Positions 27,412-41,700 of a stretch of DNA of 64,000 nt are shown in pieces; the stretch's first letter is position 1; each line of letters starts with the position of its first letter. The notes below the pieces were generated by a model, which worked only from the letters and a program-made list of their open reading frames with translations, did no database searches and was not told the DNA's origin. The stretch comes from Datnioides undecimradiatus. Taxonomy: Eukaryota; Chordata; Actinopteri; Lobotiformes; Datnioididae. The translations under genes and the position numbers were made by a program. Location of the stretch: positions 5,952,001-6,016,000 of the forward strand of contig WARS01000012.1 in the NCBI GenBank assembly GCA_008933995.1. Reading direction: 5' to 3'.

Positions 27412-30400
27412 TATGACATGGACCTTTCCCACATCTATCTAGACATCCAAGAAGGAGAAAGAGCCTGTGGGTTTGTGTACTTCATCTCCGTTTTTATGTA
27501 TTAAAGACATTGATACTGTGTAAAGCAAATGTTTTTCCAGTAGTATCATGTGCTTTTATGGTGGATTAGAAGACACTCCTAGCCTGCTGCTTATACTACA
27601 AACTAATGATGCAAAAATAATAGGGATTTTATGTTTTTATCTAATGGATTTTAAATGGGGGTTACATTTTTCCTAACCAAATGAGGAGCATGTAATTCTT
27701 CAGTTAAACAAGATTTCCAATGGAATTTGACATTGCTAAGGAATGTAAAGGTTAGAGGGATGTAGAAATGCCTGGAAATAGTGAAGAATCTCACAAACAT
27801 ACAGTACATTTTCTTGTTTTTTCCACTGTATTGTTCAGGTATATTCATGGTCTATGATGACAGACAGAGGCCCAATCGGTCAACATCAGTTTAGTGCTTA
27901 CCTGAGGCAGAACGTGTTGCTGCTTGTCTGTTTGTAATGTATGCAAACTGCATTAGAGGTCTTGCAAATCAAAACAGGGGGAGCCCCGCCTTTAAGCATT
28001 TCTAAGAAAAAATAAGTTGAACCAAGAACATCTCAGTGACATGTGATAAGCTTGGTTAAGCATATACACAGAAAGACAAATGCACACATAGTTGTGGGAG
28101 TGACAACTGATTCATCACACAAAAACACAGGGAACAAATGTCTTTGACAAATGCCCCTGTGTATCCCAAGGGACCTCTCGATAGCTGCTGTTTAACAGGC
28201 TTTTCTCTCAATTTAATTCAAGAAGGCTCAGATTGCTGATGGCACTTTACCTTTCAGCCAATAGCAGGACTTTGCAGCTAATGCTGGTGGGGCCCATCTG
28301 TAGCACCTGTAGAGGGTTGGCCATACAGACTCGCTTTGAAACGTCCCTTCAGGAGAAAAACAGCTGTCAGAACTGTAGCAGTTAGATCAGGGGCAAAGTT
28401 ATTACAAAGTTAAGCCTTAAACATCTTACATTGTTTGGTACATTTAATTTAATTCAATATAGTAGACTTAACCCACTGGCAAACTGTTAAAAGCCTGTTA
28501 ACACAGTGAATTTCAGTGCTGTAGCCACCATTTTGAGTTTGCATTGTTTATTGGCTTTAAAATAGGAGACCTTTTTCTGTCAGGGTAAATCATTATTTTT
28601 GTTACTTTTGTTTGGGTCTGAACTGATTAGTTACTGATCTGTATCTCATTCCATCAAATACAAAATATATGTGAAATCCTTCACTGGAAGAATCCCCATG
28701 AGAGAACTGCCAGTCATGCTTGTTACTTCTCCCTTCTGGTCTTTTAAAATGCCCTGTTTGGCTGAGATGGGCAAGGTTTTGTTAGTACATTATCCACATT
28801 ATCTACACACCTCAAAGAGCTGAATCCTTTGATACAGATGCTGATACACAATCTAACATCACCATGATGTCCAAGATATATTTCATGCATCCATGTGATG
28901 AGATGAAAGTAACAAAAACATCAAGAGGTATTTGTTTACCCTCAGGGCATTCCTCTTCTTCAGAATGGGACATGACCTCTTGGGCTGTGTAACCAAGAGG
29001 GTCAGCACGTCTGTCTGGCACACAAAACAACAGATAGTCTGGCATTCAGCCCTGCTCTTCTCAATCCCGTTCTCCTTTTCCCATTCTAGATTTGTACAGA
29101 GGCAGCACAGAGTGTCAGGTTCAGCTACAGTATCAGCTGTCAGGGATTGGAGTCAGATCAAAGTGGGATAGTGAAAAGACTGAGATCCACACCCGACTCC
29201 TGACCATACAAAGAAGCTAAGGAGCAAACCCCTCCTCCCCTGGGAGTTGTAATGGGAGCGGCCGATTACCCCTGTGTATCACAGCCATTTGGGCCAACCT
29301 GAAAGCGCAACGGGGAGGATTGCATGCTGCCAAGGAAGAGGCCTTGTGTAGCATGGACCAAAGGTAGATGATCCCTAACCCCGGAAATAGTGAGATTATT
29401 CTTTTCACAATGAGCTGTTCAGACTACACTTAACTGTCAATAAGTGGTTTTCCTTTTTGCATACACAACTGCTGTGCTGTGCTGGCATCTATATATATAG
29501 AGAGAGTTACTTGTGAAACTCATTTACTGTAGCACACTCTAAAGTCAAATGACCCAGCTTCATCCCATCTTTGTCCGTGTCAGTCTGGCGTTATCCTGTC
29601 TGCTGCATCATGACGAACTATCCTCCTCTTCCCCCTCAGAAAACAAAAGAAAATTGAGTTAGGACCGTTCCGCTGCCCAATTTATCTCAAATCCTTGGTG
29701 ATGCAGATCTAATTTCAGCCTCTTAGTACCACAAACAGGAAGAAGAAGCCAGTCGATAAACAGCCCATGGTCACTGTTGAAGGAGCGAAGTGGTAATGGT
29801 GATGGTGGGGCGGGGCAGGGCAGAGGAAGGAGAATATGGTGACACAGTGGAAAGGAACACAGGAGGATTGTCATTATCTTTTGACCAGTCCCTCACTCAC
29901 GACATCAAACTCTGGCCTTCTAATTCCTGGGACAAACTTAATTAGAGTATGCCGGCAAATTAGCTAAAAGCATTTCAAGTATATTGAAAATACACATAAA
30001 ACTTCAACTGCATGTAATCTGACCTGACCAAATGACTTGAAAACTGGAAAATGAGATTTAAATTTTTCCCGACAGCTATTTCTACTTGTTCATTCATATT
30101 TGTACATAATAAGAATTTTTAAAGACTTAGGAGATTTGAATAATGGTTCCACACTTATTCTCTTTCTTGCCAGGAATCAGATTAAAACAATCAATGTTAC
30201 TAAAACATCTGCAGGGTGATTATGAAGCTACTGCCAGCAGATTGTTAATTTATCTTAGCACAAAACCTAGAAACAGCTAGTTGACCACTGGACATTTTAC
30301 ATATCACTTTCTATGATTTGGAGCCATTATTTTCAAAGAATAAAATAAGCTTTTTAATATGTTACAAATCCTAAGCAACTCACTGTAGACTGCACTGTAG

Positions 30401-33400
30401 GTCTGAGGACTAAAGGGAGCAGTCAAGGGGTGACAGCAGAACCAGATGGCAAGAGGAAGCCCTCTGGTAAACCTCTGATCTAATATTTCAAATGGATGGC
30501 TGATGGAAACGCCATGTCACAGACAACATAATTCGTAATTATGGCATCTTTATCATAATGGATTTTTATGGAATTAATTGATAAATAAGCATGACCACAT
30601 CTAACGTAATGCTTATAACCATAGCAGGCAAGAGGGGCTGATAAGTTCTGATTAAATTTTACTTCAGTTTTAATGGAGCATGATAGTGTTACAATAAAGA
30701 AATACACTGAGAAAGTAGATAATAGATAAGTTCTAGGTAAAAAATATGGATTTCACTGTCATGAGATGTAATTTTCAGGCCAGTAAAGATGTCACAGTCT
30801 ACCCATAAAGACACAGCATGGATGAATGTCACGGCATGTATATTTTACTTTACACAGTGCTGATTTTTCACACCTGGTTTGCTGAGTCAATTTCATGACT
30901 TCTAGGATTGCAGCTACAGTCCCCTGACTCTCCAGCCTTCTCAGGAGTATAGAATTCACCAGGGAAATCTAATTACGCTCAACAGAAACAGTAGATGGCC
31001 GGATATGTCCATATCAAGAAAAGTCCTATCAAAACAAAAGGCCTTGTAAACAACATGAGAAACAAACTATGCAAAAGGAAAAAAAAATATATTTCCAATC
31101 CAAAAACCTTCAGATTCAGGTTCAGACAGGAGTTAAAACAGATTTAATGATAATATCCTTGTTGCTTACATTAATTCAATGCATTAGTAAGTGTTAGATC
31201 ATCTGTTATCAATAATTGTGATCAAGATACTATCCTACAGAATACTATACTTTCACATGTCACAAATAATTAGCTGCTTCCTGCTCTCCTGCTCTTCCTG
31301 TTTGGCTGACACATAACCACAGAAAGCCAGACAATAATGTCACAATGAGATTCAGACAAATTTAAATTGAACTGATGTATTAAATTTGCAGATGCAAGCA
31401 TTCTGGAAGTTCCAAAATAAAAACCAGGAACAGCTCTGTATCACTAATGATGAATAACCAAGCAATCTGTGTAATCAGTTCTCAACAAATTAACTGAGAC
31501 CTGGTAAAGTCCACATTCTCTAGTATTTTGTTGCCCAACCTCAAACCTCAAGGAATAAAAGTTAAAAATAATATGAATAGTAAAATGAGCCCATAAAGCA
31601 TAGGTAAGGATGACAATGCTACATGAGGCCTTCTATTAGGAAAAGTGTTCATTTCCACATTAACATGCTGAAATATCTTCATCACCTTTAAACCTTGATA
31701 GATATTAGACTTACAGTATTCAAACCTACAGCATCAACTTTTTGACCCTCTCAGTCTGACCTGTCAAAATACATAGACATACTGAACATTATAAAACTAT
31801 AAATACCTTGTTCAGGTTTTTCAACTACAATCTGCCAAAACTGCCAAAAAAATGACATTGTAACATAACAGAATTATACATGAACTATAAGAGATTAAAA
31901 AAATGTGAATTAATGATGACATTTACTTGTAATGCACCTACTGTGTATCTATTTGATAGCATCATATCTCATTCTTAAGTAATATGCATTTTCAGAGAGA
32001 ACATAAGCCTACAGAACATGCCTTTTAAACTGACAGCAATCAACACATCAGCAGAGGCACGAAGTTAAGCGAAATCTGGGTGGGAAATAAAATTAGTTAA
32101 ACATCATTGCTTAATATGTTTTTTTTCTAAGAACAATTAAACTCAATTAAACAAAACTCAAAGCATTGTGGTCAGTGGGGCTGACATGAGAGGAATACGA
32201 GAGGTCAAATGTCAGAAGGGACTGCTCATGACCCCTCCAACAGACCTCACAGGGGACTTCATGAGTGAATCCAATTTAGCCCACTCAGCTCTCAGCATCT
32301 TGTAAAAGTCAACAAGCTGTCACTCATATTTCCCTTTCTTTCCAATCCACCACCTTCTCTCTCCATATTCTGTCTCTCCCCTTACCTCCTGAGACTACAG
32401 ACTCCCTTGCCACAGTTCAGTCCTGATTCTAAAAACAATTCAGGTCTGAAGTGGAGGGATGACTGTTTAAGATGGCCCAGAGTTTGGAAAGAGTCATGCA
32501 GTTGACAAGCAAACATTTATAACATTTAATGGCTCCTTCATGATGGGTCTTGAGATATACCAGTGCAAAAATTAAATTACAATCTCTGTATTTGTTTAGA
32601 TAAAGTTGCAAAGTTTGACATAGTTTACCTTATTTTTGTTTTTAACTTCCAGCTGTCTAATGTCAAATCAATTGTAGAAGTACTTCAGATCAAGGAGAGC
32701 ACAATACAGTGATTGAATGACAGTTTGAGAGATAAGGTATGACTCAACACATATGGATGTCATTAAAGCTGACATGTGTGGGTGAGTTCAAAAAGGTGGG
32801 ACAAAATCTGTGAAGCTTCAGGAACTGCATTTACTTAATTTGATTAAATACAGGATGGATGAGTTTTAAAAAAAGGATGGAATAAATGGGACTGAAAAGA
32901 CGATATGAGGGTGGCCTGGGAGGGATTAAAGGACCACATGCATTTCAGAAGGATACATTATACCTTTGATTTTGAGGGTAGAGAAGTACTAAATCAGGGT
33001 TAGCCAGTACCTTTAAGGAATGCAATGTTTGTCCATTGCAACCACTGCTGACTGAATATCCTATTACTATTGAGATACTAAAGACTAATTATTCTATTAG
33101 ATGCATAACTTCCCCTGACTTCACATATAGCAACACCAAGATGTCAAACTTTTCAATTATCGAATGAAATATGGCAACATCAGCTGGAAGTATTGTCAGT
33201 TAATTTTCCAAAAGCATTCACGATACCCAGAGAAAGGACCTAATTGATTTGATTATGCGCTGAGTTTTCCTTTCCTCCATGAGTTTGACATTTTTGACTT
33301 TGAGCGATGTGTCTCAATAATTGTTGGATTTCCATATATTATGCAAAACCAAATAATCATGCCCTAACAGTGTCTAGTGCTAATTAGCAAATTTACCATG

Positions 33401-34756
33401 CTACCACACTATACTACAGTATTGAATATGGCAAACATTATACCTGCTAAACATAACCATGTTAAACATTGTCACTGTAGCATTCTGCCAATAGCATTAA
33501 GTTCATAGAACCACTTTGCCTAAGTGCAGTCTGACAGAGCTGCTAGCGTAGCTGTAGACTGTCAGTTTTGTTTGAATACAAGTCACAATGTGGAATACTA
33601 TCTAAAATAGTATTAACTGTGAGAATCCTGCAGCATGGCAAAGTTGAATGAAAGGCCACTGTGCATGTAGAGAGAATCAGTGTTTACCTATAGCATCACA
33701 TTACCTATAGTTAATATAAAATTGAATTATTCCTAAACTATTATTATATCCTGGTTTCAAAAACCTTGATAGTAATACCGTTTTCAAGAGACCTGGCTTT
33801 GCTACCTTGAGTACTCCAACAGAAATAAGGAGGCCTGTAAACACCTTACTGTGGTTTGTGAATGGACTGAACAAAGAGGCTGAGATAGTAGAAAGATCAA
33901 AACCTGGACATTGTTATAATCACATATACTGGGATATGAAAAACCAGGTCTTTCATACTCAATATTCTGAATATGATCAAACCAGGACTCAAAAACATGA
34001 TACCCATAAGCACGTACACGCATCTTATTTTGCTTTGTATATGCATTTTGCATATTTTTAACAAAGGATAAATTAGTTTAACTTGTTTCCTTCTACCTGA
34101 ATTTTATTTTGGTAATTTACAGCATACCTGAAAAGAACTTAACTTTTACTATAAAACTGCCTTGTCATCTTGTTCAGAGCTTAGACACAAAGTTTCCTGT
34201 GAAGCCTGGGCATGACATTAGATTTGCTCTGAGGCTTTCTCTCAACAAAGGATGTCTGCTAAATAATGACTTGCAGATATCAATTCCACTGCGAACTATA
34301 TATTATTTCTTGTGAGCGAGTCTCAGGCTTTCTCTCTAATTCATGTTCACACATTGACTTTGAAAGCCTGCAAATGCCACATAAGCCACAGGATTAACCT
34401 CCCAATAGCACACTGCCAGAAGAGCTAAGCTATTACATAAGTGACATAAAGTCATCATTGACTCCAATTTAAGAAAGTACCATCGCCATTACTATCATGA
34501 ACACAAAGGTATTTTAGGGTACAGATGTGGACCAGCTAACCATGAAAAAAGCTATTAGATTATAAACACACATACACATTCTGTTTTCATTAAGCCAACA
34601 GATGTGAAATATGATCTGTGAAGAAATCTACACATAATTTACCTGAACTGTCAGGAGATATTTGACATTGTCTTTGAAGTCTTCGTACTGTACCATAGTA
34701 CCAATGACAAATTACATGTTATGGTTGTGGGCTAAGTGTTGTTATGTCTACTGCAG

Positions 34757-34927
34757 GTCTCATCCCAAACTGTTGAGGACACGCAGACCGACAATGATGA
34801 ATTTCACCCTCAAAGAGAAGGCACAGGAGATATCGGCTCTGTCACTTTCCACACTCAAAGGAGGTTCAGCACAAAAGAGAGAAACCCAACCTCTAGTATC
34901 ACTGACAGCTTCTTTCATGTCAAATGA
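34757..34927 (+). other. Orphan ORF preceded by an acceptor-like site
   Basis: After ctactgcag, an open frame reads VSSQTVEDTQTDNDEF and ends SSITDSFFHVK-stop. It is hydrophilic and acidic, like a cytoplasmic tail, but an overlapping second frame is also open and no partner exon is found. Function unknown; possibly a relic terminal exon. Confidence 0.15.
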
Positions 34928-35683
34928 GAACCATCCTATATTAATGTTTCAGATTTTTATGTCCTGTACAGAACATGCTCAGATAGCGTAGTGAAATTTG
35001 CTCTCTTACTCATTGGTGTTTCTTAAAGCTTCAAAGCAATTTCAAGAAATAACGACAAACCTTAAGTAAATACTTCTTTTATTTTAAAAACTATAGAAAT
35101 TTCACTCTGAAATATCAATCAGCATCCGAGTCCTCAGGTAATCTAAAGCCCAGACTATATTTAATTTTATATTGAAAATACATATATTTAATATGATTTG
35201 TGTTTCACTCACAATAATTCATTTATAATTTTAATCCTGTTTTTTAATGATGATTGTTGATGGAATACTGATTTAATGATGAAATCACTGCAAAAGCCTG
35301 GGGAACACAAACAACAAACATTTTATAAAATACAAAACAGCTCATGAAAAAAGACAGTTCATGAAAAAAGAGCTGAACATATGATTGATCTGATGCTGCC
35401 CTCTAATGTTGTAAAACGAAAAACTACTACAGTTTTAGAACGTTTGATGCACAATGAGTAAAACAAATCACAAGCAACTGATAAGACATATTTCCAAATA
35501 TTGCATAACACATTTGAGTTTTTTAGGCCTGCACCATCACAAAAAAAAGGTATCTTATTTCACTCGATTTAGTAAATGGATATGGAGAAAAAAATTAAGT
35601 CATATTTGTTCGCAGTGATTGATCTGATGTTATATGTCTATATATTCACCTGTTTACCACACGTGTGTCTACCCTTGATCTGT

Positions 35684-35790
35684 TTAGATAAGCGTTTTGA
35701 CTGTCAGGAAGCTGAGTAGCAGGGTCACCACAGAGGTCAACTGTGCTGAAGCTCCACTTGTTTTCATCCGTTGGAAAGAGCCAAGAAAAT
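35684..35790 (-). CDS. Copy A exon 24: C-terminal GPI-type signal and stop
   Basis: After acceptor aacttag the exon reads DFLGSFQRMKTSGASA and then QLTSVVTLLLSFLTVKTLI-stop. Small residues followed by a hydrophobic tail without a basic stop-transfer fit GPI attachment, as in tectorins. Five codons longer at the front than in copy B. Confidence 0.78.
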
Positions 35791-38700
35791 CTAAGTTAGG
35801 GGGTGAAATAAACACAAGTGGTAACTTTTAACAAGCAAGAACACTGTGGTGATGTAAAGGAACACACATCTGAGCCTATTTACTCTATAAAAGTGTTTTT
35901 TCACATTTCATTTTGTAGAAATTGCTATTTCAGAACTGCAGACGTCATAAAAATGTAAGAGTTACCTGATTTCGGCATCAGTGGTCCTACTGAGATGGAT
36001 GCAGTGTCATGAAGAGAGATATCTCTTGCCACTCTTGTGTGGTAACCTGGATAGCAATGCTGCAGGAAACACCATTTTTTTAGGTAAAGATTGTATCAAG
36101 AATAAATGATGGCAGCAGAAGCAACAATCAAACAGGTTGTTTACAGTACAGCTCTTATAATCTTACTTCAAATATAGACAAGTAAGTTGGTACATACAGC
36201 AGAGCAGTTGTTGTGGCTCAGAAGACACAGGTGGACCTGACAGTGCAGGTAAATGGATGAAAAGTTGGTAAAGGTGAACATCCTGAAGGAGAATCGGGCC
36301 ACAGTGGAGATACCATTTTGAACTAACTCTACTGTACCATCAGCTGGATTAGGACACCTGGAAGACAGTTATCAGGCAAACTAAACATAAGTAGGTTGGA
36401 GTAAGGAAGGTGGCTAAAGTGAGATGCAAAATGCCTTTTAGGGTCAATTCGTATTTACAAGATAGTTTTTACAAAATCAGTAGGACTTAAGGTATCAGTG
36501 AGCAAACAGCAGTAAGGTGATTTACTCTGAAGTGATGAGATCCCACCGAACAGGGTAGCTGGCATCATTGAAAGGCGTTGCCCAGCATGAATCCAGAATG
36601 GTGGAGATCTGCCGCCCATCGACTCCTTCTGTCTGCACCTCAATGTACAACCTCTGGTCAATTTCCATTTCCACATTCCTGTTCCTGGTCAGGGGAAAGC
36701 GGAAGCCAGGGTCCTCATAGGGGATCATTCTCAAATGATAACGACCCTGGCCAGATGGAAGCCTTTTGTTCACAATGCTACAGAGAAACATAACGCAACA
36801 TGATTACACCTTAGTTTTTGAGTAAATATAAGTATTCACTATGTGTATACTGTAAGTATAAATGATAAATATTTTGTAAGATAAGAAAAATAAGAACAAG
36901 CTACCTAATTTGATAAATTGTCATCCTATGTGTTTTCGTTTTGACAAAAGGACACGTCTAATAACCAAAACATCATAATAGCCAAACAAGGAATATGGTA
37001 TTTTTGGTTGTCACCTCTCTACAGGATTGATGCCCACATCCATAGACAGGGCCTGGGCTAGAGGGTATTCACAGGAGAAGTGCAGACAGATGCTCTTTTC
37101 ACGGCTGATGAGACCTTCATGTGGGTCCACGTCACCCTGGATGGTGTTCTCGTAGATGAAGTGTGTCCCATTGCTCTTTAAGAGCAAGATGACAAAAAGT
37201 TTATTGTGATTGAATATGTTTTGATTAAAGACATCTCGTTACAAAAATGTATTGACTGTACCCTGAGAACTGTCCCACACAGCTGGTCATCATTGTTAAA
37301 ATAAAAGACCAGTCGTCCATCCTGGAGGGTCCCATTGCAGGAATCATCCCGGAGGTGTAGCACACTAAGGTGGAAACCAGCCTCAAACAGCTGGCAACGT
37401 GAGAGGGACATGTTGCCTGAACTACTGACACAAGTGATGGATGAGTCTATAGAGAAAAACATGTGATGAGGCAGATTATTTTCAACATCAAAATCATTGC
37501 TGATGTCTGATAGAGTAAAGTTATAATTACCATGTTTGAAACTAAACTAGCATTGCAAATTGAATGTTGTTATAAATAATTAAGCTTTTTATTCATACTA
37601 AAGCCATTTGCCATTACTAATGACAAATGTGTTGTTTTAATTAATCAAATTATACATAATATAAATAAAAATCAATTAAAACAATTTTCAATTTTTGCTA
37701 TGTGTAAATATGGCAAAACTAAGCAACTAAATGTGTGTAATGTGCAGTGTTTAAATAGAAGCTGCTCTTACCATAGCTCTCATTGTTGGGCCTATGGTGG
37801 TGCTCATCACAGAAGCAGCCATAAACACCGTCTTTCTCACCACACCACTCATACTCTGTGCAGTCCAGCTGTTCACAGGGGTCTGACTCAGCTATGGAAA
37901 TGGAGGGGAAATGAGCATAAAGAGTTGAGAAAACTGAAACAAAATGAGTAAGAGTCTGTATGTTTGAAAAGCTGGACTGACCTGACCTGATTACCACATT
38001 GCATACATACCACATTGCAAAGCAGGGCGCCACTCTGGGATGTCCAACCCCAGAACAGAGCAGGTTTTCTCATAGGCTGAGACAGCAGTGCACAGCATGC
38101 CATTGGCTGGAGTGTAGAGGCAGAGATCATATACACAGGAACTGAAAAATGGCTGTGGGTCAGAGTGCAGGTGACAGGCACTGAATGGACCGCTAGTGTT
38201 GGTGATGACACTGCAGAGCTGAGAGTATTCCTCTATAAATGGACAGTCATTCAATCCATCACCACTCTCATCATCAGTGGATCCACATCTGAAATGACAC
38301 ATGCTTCTATTACTGTCTGCTAAAGTATCCATAAAATTATCTATACTGTCTTTTACAACACCTCACCCTGGTTGGCTTGTGGGTGCCTTCCAGCTGTGTC
38401 CAAACTCATTGTCATTTTGTGCTGATGTGCCATTGGGCAAGACTATGTCATCTGCAGCATCATTGTTGAAGTTTCCACACATCCCAGTGACTCTATTATG
38501 ACGATTTTGGCCTATTCTGACAAGTAAAGTACTTTGGCCATCATACTGAACAAACAGATCGATGGCATCGACTGTTATGTAGCTTCCCTGCCTTACCACC
38601 TGTGCTAAGGTTCCTGCAGTTGCCGGAAGAGACACCTCACCCCCATTTACCTGGAGGGATAAGACATTAGAGTGAGAGACAGTGAGAGATGGACAAGAAG

Positions 38701-41700
38701 TAGAAATGCTCTTTCACCAATATTAAAGACAGATAAAGAAATTTATATTAAAAAATTATTTACCATGACTCTCTTGTTGGGTCCAATCCTGATGTATTCA
38801 CTCTCTGGATCGTTTGAGAGGTATATATCCACTGCTGATACAAATGACACACGGTTGTTGCCACGGTGATTATTTGTCGCTATTACCCGAAACTGGGTCT
38901 CATTTGTGTGGTGGCTCACGCTCTCAGTAATAATGTAAGAGCATGTGCCCTGGAAATGAGCCAGTGCCCCATCAAAGGTGATGTAGTGTGGGTCTCCCCA
39001 TACAGTGCAGGTAGACATTGTATCGAAACAGCCCAGCTGACCATTTCTGATGGTGCACTCTTGTGCAGGTGTGCAAGATGCAGCAGAACAGCGCAGGTCA
39101 TTGGGGGCATGGCACTCGCATCGCTGAGAACAACCTTGTTTCCAGAAGGATTCACCAGCCTTTAGCACATGAGACACATGAATTACATTTACATTACAAT
39201 TACCAAACATTCTGTATGGTAGTTTGTTTGTATAATAGTTCCATATGTTTATATTTATTTGTAACTGGGTGTTCAGAGCAAAACATGCCATGCAATTAAA
39301 AAAGGGGCCGCACTGCTAGTGTTGTGATGTTCCGCATTCATTTCAGACAATTAAATATTATCCATGAAGTCATCTTAGTTTAATGGATAATGAGTTGTGT
39401 GTTTGATAGAGGGTTTATCAGAGACAGCATGTGGGTTTTTGTCAGAGACAGCATACTTTACAGCACTTGATAAACTTATGAGGAACTTTTACTGTTCTGG
39501 AAACTTACCTCAATAGAATAGAATAGAATAGAATAGAATAGAATAGAAGTACTTTATTAATCCCCTGAGGGAAATTCCATTATTACAGCAGCACCAACAG
39601 TAATAACATAACAGAGATAGTATAAAAAGTACAAAAGATAAAAACTGAATAAGATAAACATAGAATATAGAATATAGAGCTAAAATATTGACAAATTTAC
39701 ATAAATAAGTGTGAGAAGAACAGATGTGCAAAATCGAGCGATGTTTAGGAGAAGCAGAGTAAACAGATGAGGATGGACAAAGAGTGCCTCATCTAACTAA
39801 AGTCTAACTGCAAACGGGAGAAATGACTTATTGAACCGTTGTTTGTGACAGAGAAGCTGAATCAGACTGTTTGAGAAAGAGCTCCGCTGCCTCTGTATTG
39901 TGTCATGGAGGGGGTGGGATGGATTGTCCAGGATGGAGAGCAGTTTGTTCAGTGACCTCCTGTTCCTCACTGACTCAAACACCTCCAGATCATGTCCAAC
40001 AACCTGTCCAGCCTTGCGGATCAGTTTGTTGATCCTGCCGGCGTCCCTAGCACTGATGCTGCTCCCCCAGCACATCCCTAGCACTGATGCTGCTCCCCCA
40101 GCAAATTAAATAGCAGGTGATTTTTGTCACATTGTAACTCAGTAGGTATTTTTGTATAGGGATAGGGATAACTTACATTATAGTAGAAGCCATCATATTG
40201 GCAGCCACAGCTTTCCATGGGGACACACCTTGTCCCACTCCTAAGGAAGCCTTCATCACAAAAACATCCCTCAGAGCAAACCTGCTCACAAGTAGCATCA
40301 ATGCTGCTGGCACAGGTGTGTCCACAGTCTGTGCCACACAGCTCATAATGGCTGTTGGCTGGACAGTCAAGTCCTTAATAAATAAGAAAAGAAATGGCAA
40401 ACCATGTTATTACATCTATCTATATACGAGTATGTCAACACATTATTCCAGAAATCACAACGTAGTGTTGAGCCTAGATTCAATAATAAAGAGACTAGGC
40501 TTCTACATTTTAGTTATTTTTTGATGATTGACTAATTGACTTACTGCAGGTGGTGTTCTGTCTCCAAGGGTAGATTCGAACATTAGCAGACTGACAGGCA
40601 CTGACATATGCCTGAATGGCCCTGCACAGAAGATCTTGGCCTCCATTTCCCGACACACAAACGTCAAATACACAGTCATTGAAATATGGTGCTGGGTCCA
40701 CCACCTCATGGCAAAAGCTGAAGGGACCATTGGGTGCCTGAATCACCTCACACTGAGCTCTAGCAGGCAGGTCATTTGTACATTGTGGACAGGAAGAGCC
40801 ACAGCCATCACTGCAAGTGTAGTTGCCAGCCACCTTCCATGCTCTCCCAAACTCATGTGGAGTGGTGACCATCGTTCCAGATGGGGTGTAAAACTCATCA
40901 CTTCGATTTCCATTGAAGTTTCCACAAAGTCCACATGTTTGTCCGCTAAATTGGTGATAATGGTAAATCACTGTCAACATTACGAATTATGAAACTGGAT
41001 GATTTTAAATGAACTAAACAGATTTCATTATGTTTTTTTATATGCATGTCAGCGCATTCCAGTTTAACTTAGCAAAATGGCCTACCTGTAATTTGAAGGT
41101 ATAGAAATAAACACTGTACTGTATCCATCATAAGTGACACGCAGACCAAAATCAGCACTGACAAATATGCGTGATCCACTTGCATAAATAGATACATGAC
41201 CTCCATTCAGGAGAACTGGTAAATTCCTAGTTTCACCATTCACCTTAAAGAGAATTCGAAAAATCATCAGGTGTGCTCCCTATTGCTCTCTCATATTGTT
41301 CTCCATACAGTCATGCAAAAACAAATACATTTTGAAGTTTAATTTTAAGATGACTTGCAAGCATCTCTTCATAATTTTTTTGGAATAGTCATGGAAACCA
41401 CTAGAAATTATTAGATTGAATGTGATTTTAAATCACCCAGTTATCTGATGAGGAATGTCAGACTTGATTGTAATAACTTACTTGAACCACACCACTTCTT
41501 TCCCTTGAAATATGCACTTGATAGCCATGCACATTTACAAAAACTTCTGCTGCGATTGAAAGAAGTAACCCGTTCCATGGCTCATTCTTAGCTTCCACTG
41601 AAAATTGATTGAGTCCCTCAGTGGCATTGCAAAGCGTTGCCAAAACATAACGACAAGTTCCCTGGAAGTCGTAGGCCTTGCCATCAAAGGTGAGATAGTG

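Larger units (their letters stand above)
16599..35683. other. About 19 kb between NGFR and the tandem genes; no convincing gene
   Basis: No multi-exon gene, tRNA or rRNA could be supported on either strand. The first 1.4-2.9 kb is likely NGFR 3'UTR. Weak candidates, listed separately, are an Ig-V-like motif at 27349-27411, a CaaX-ending ORF at 23456-23656 and an acceptor-preceded ORF at 34757-34927. Composition is AT-rich, with local simple sequence such as the direct 11-mer repeat near 21240-21262. Confidence 0.6.

Noticed and set aside
38301..39299. Long plus-strand ORFs over the tectorin exons
   Set aside because: They are antisense shadows of the minus-strand VWD4/C8 exons, and appear in duplicate in copy B because the DNA is duplicated.
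40198..40524. Plus-strand ORF over the TIL-3 exon
   Set aside because: Antisense of exon 14; the minus strand has the cysteine pattern and splice sites.
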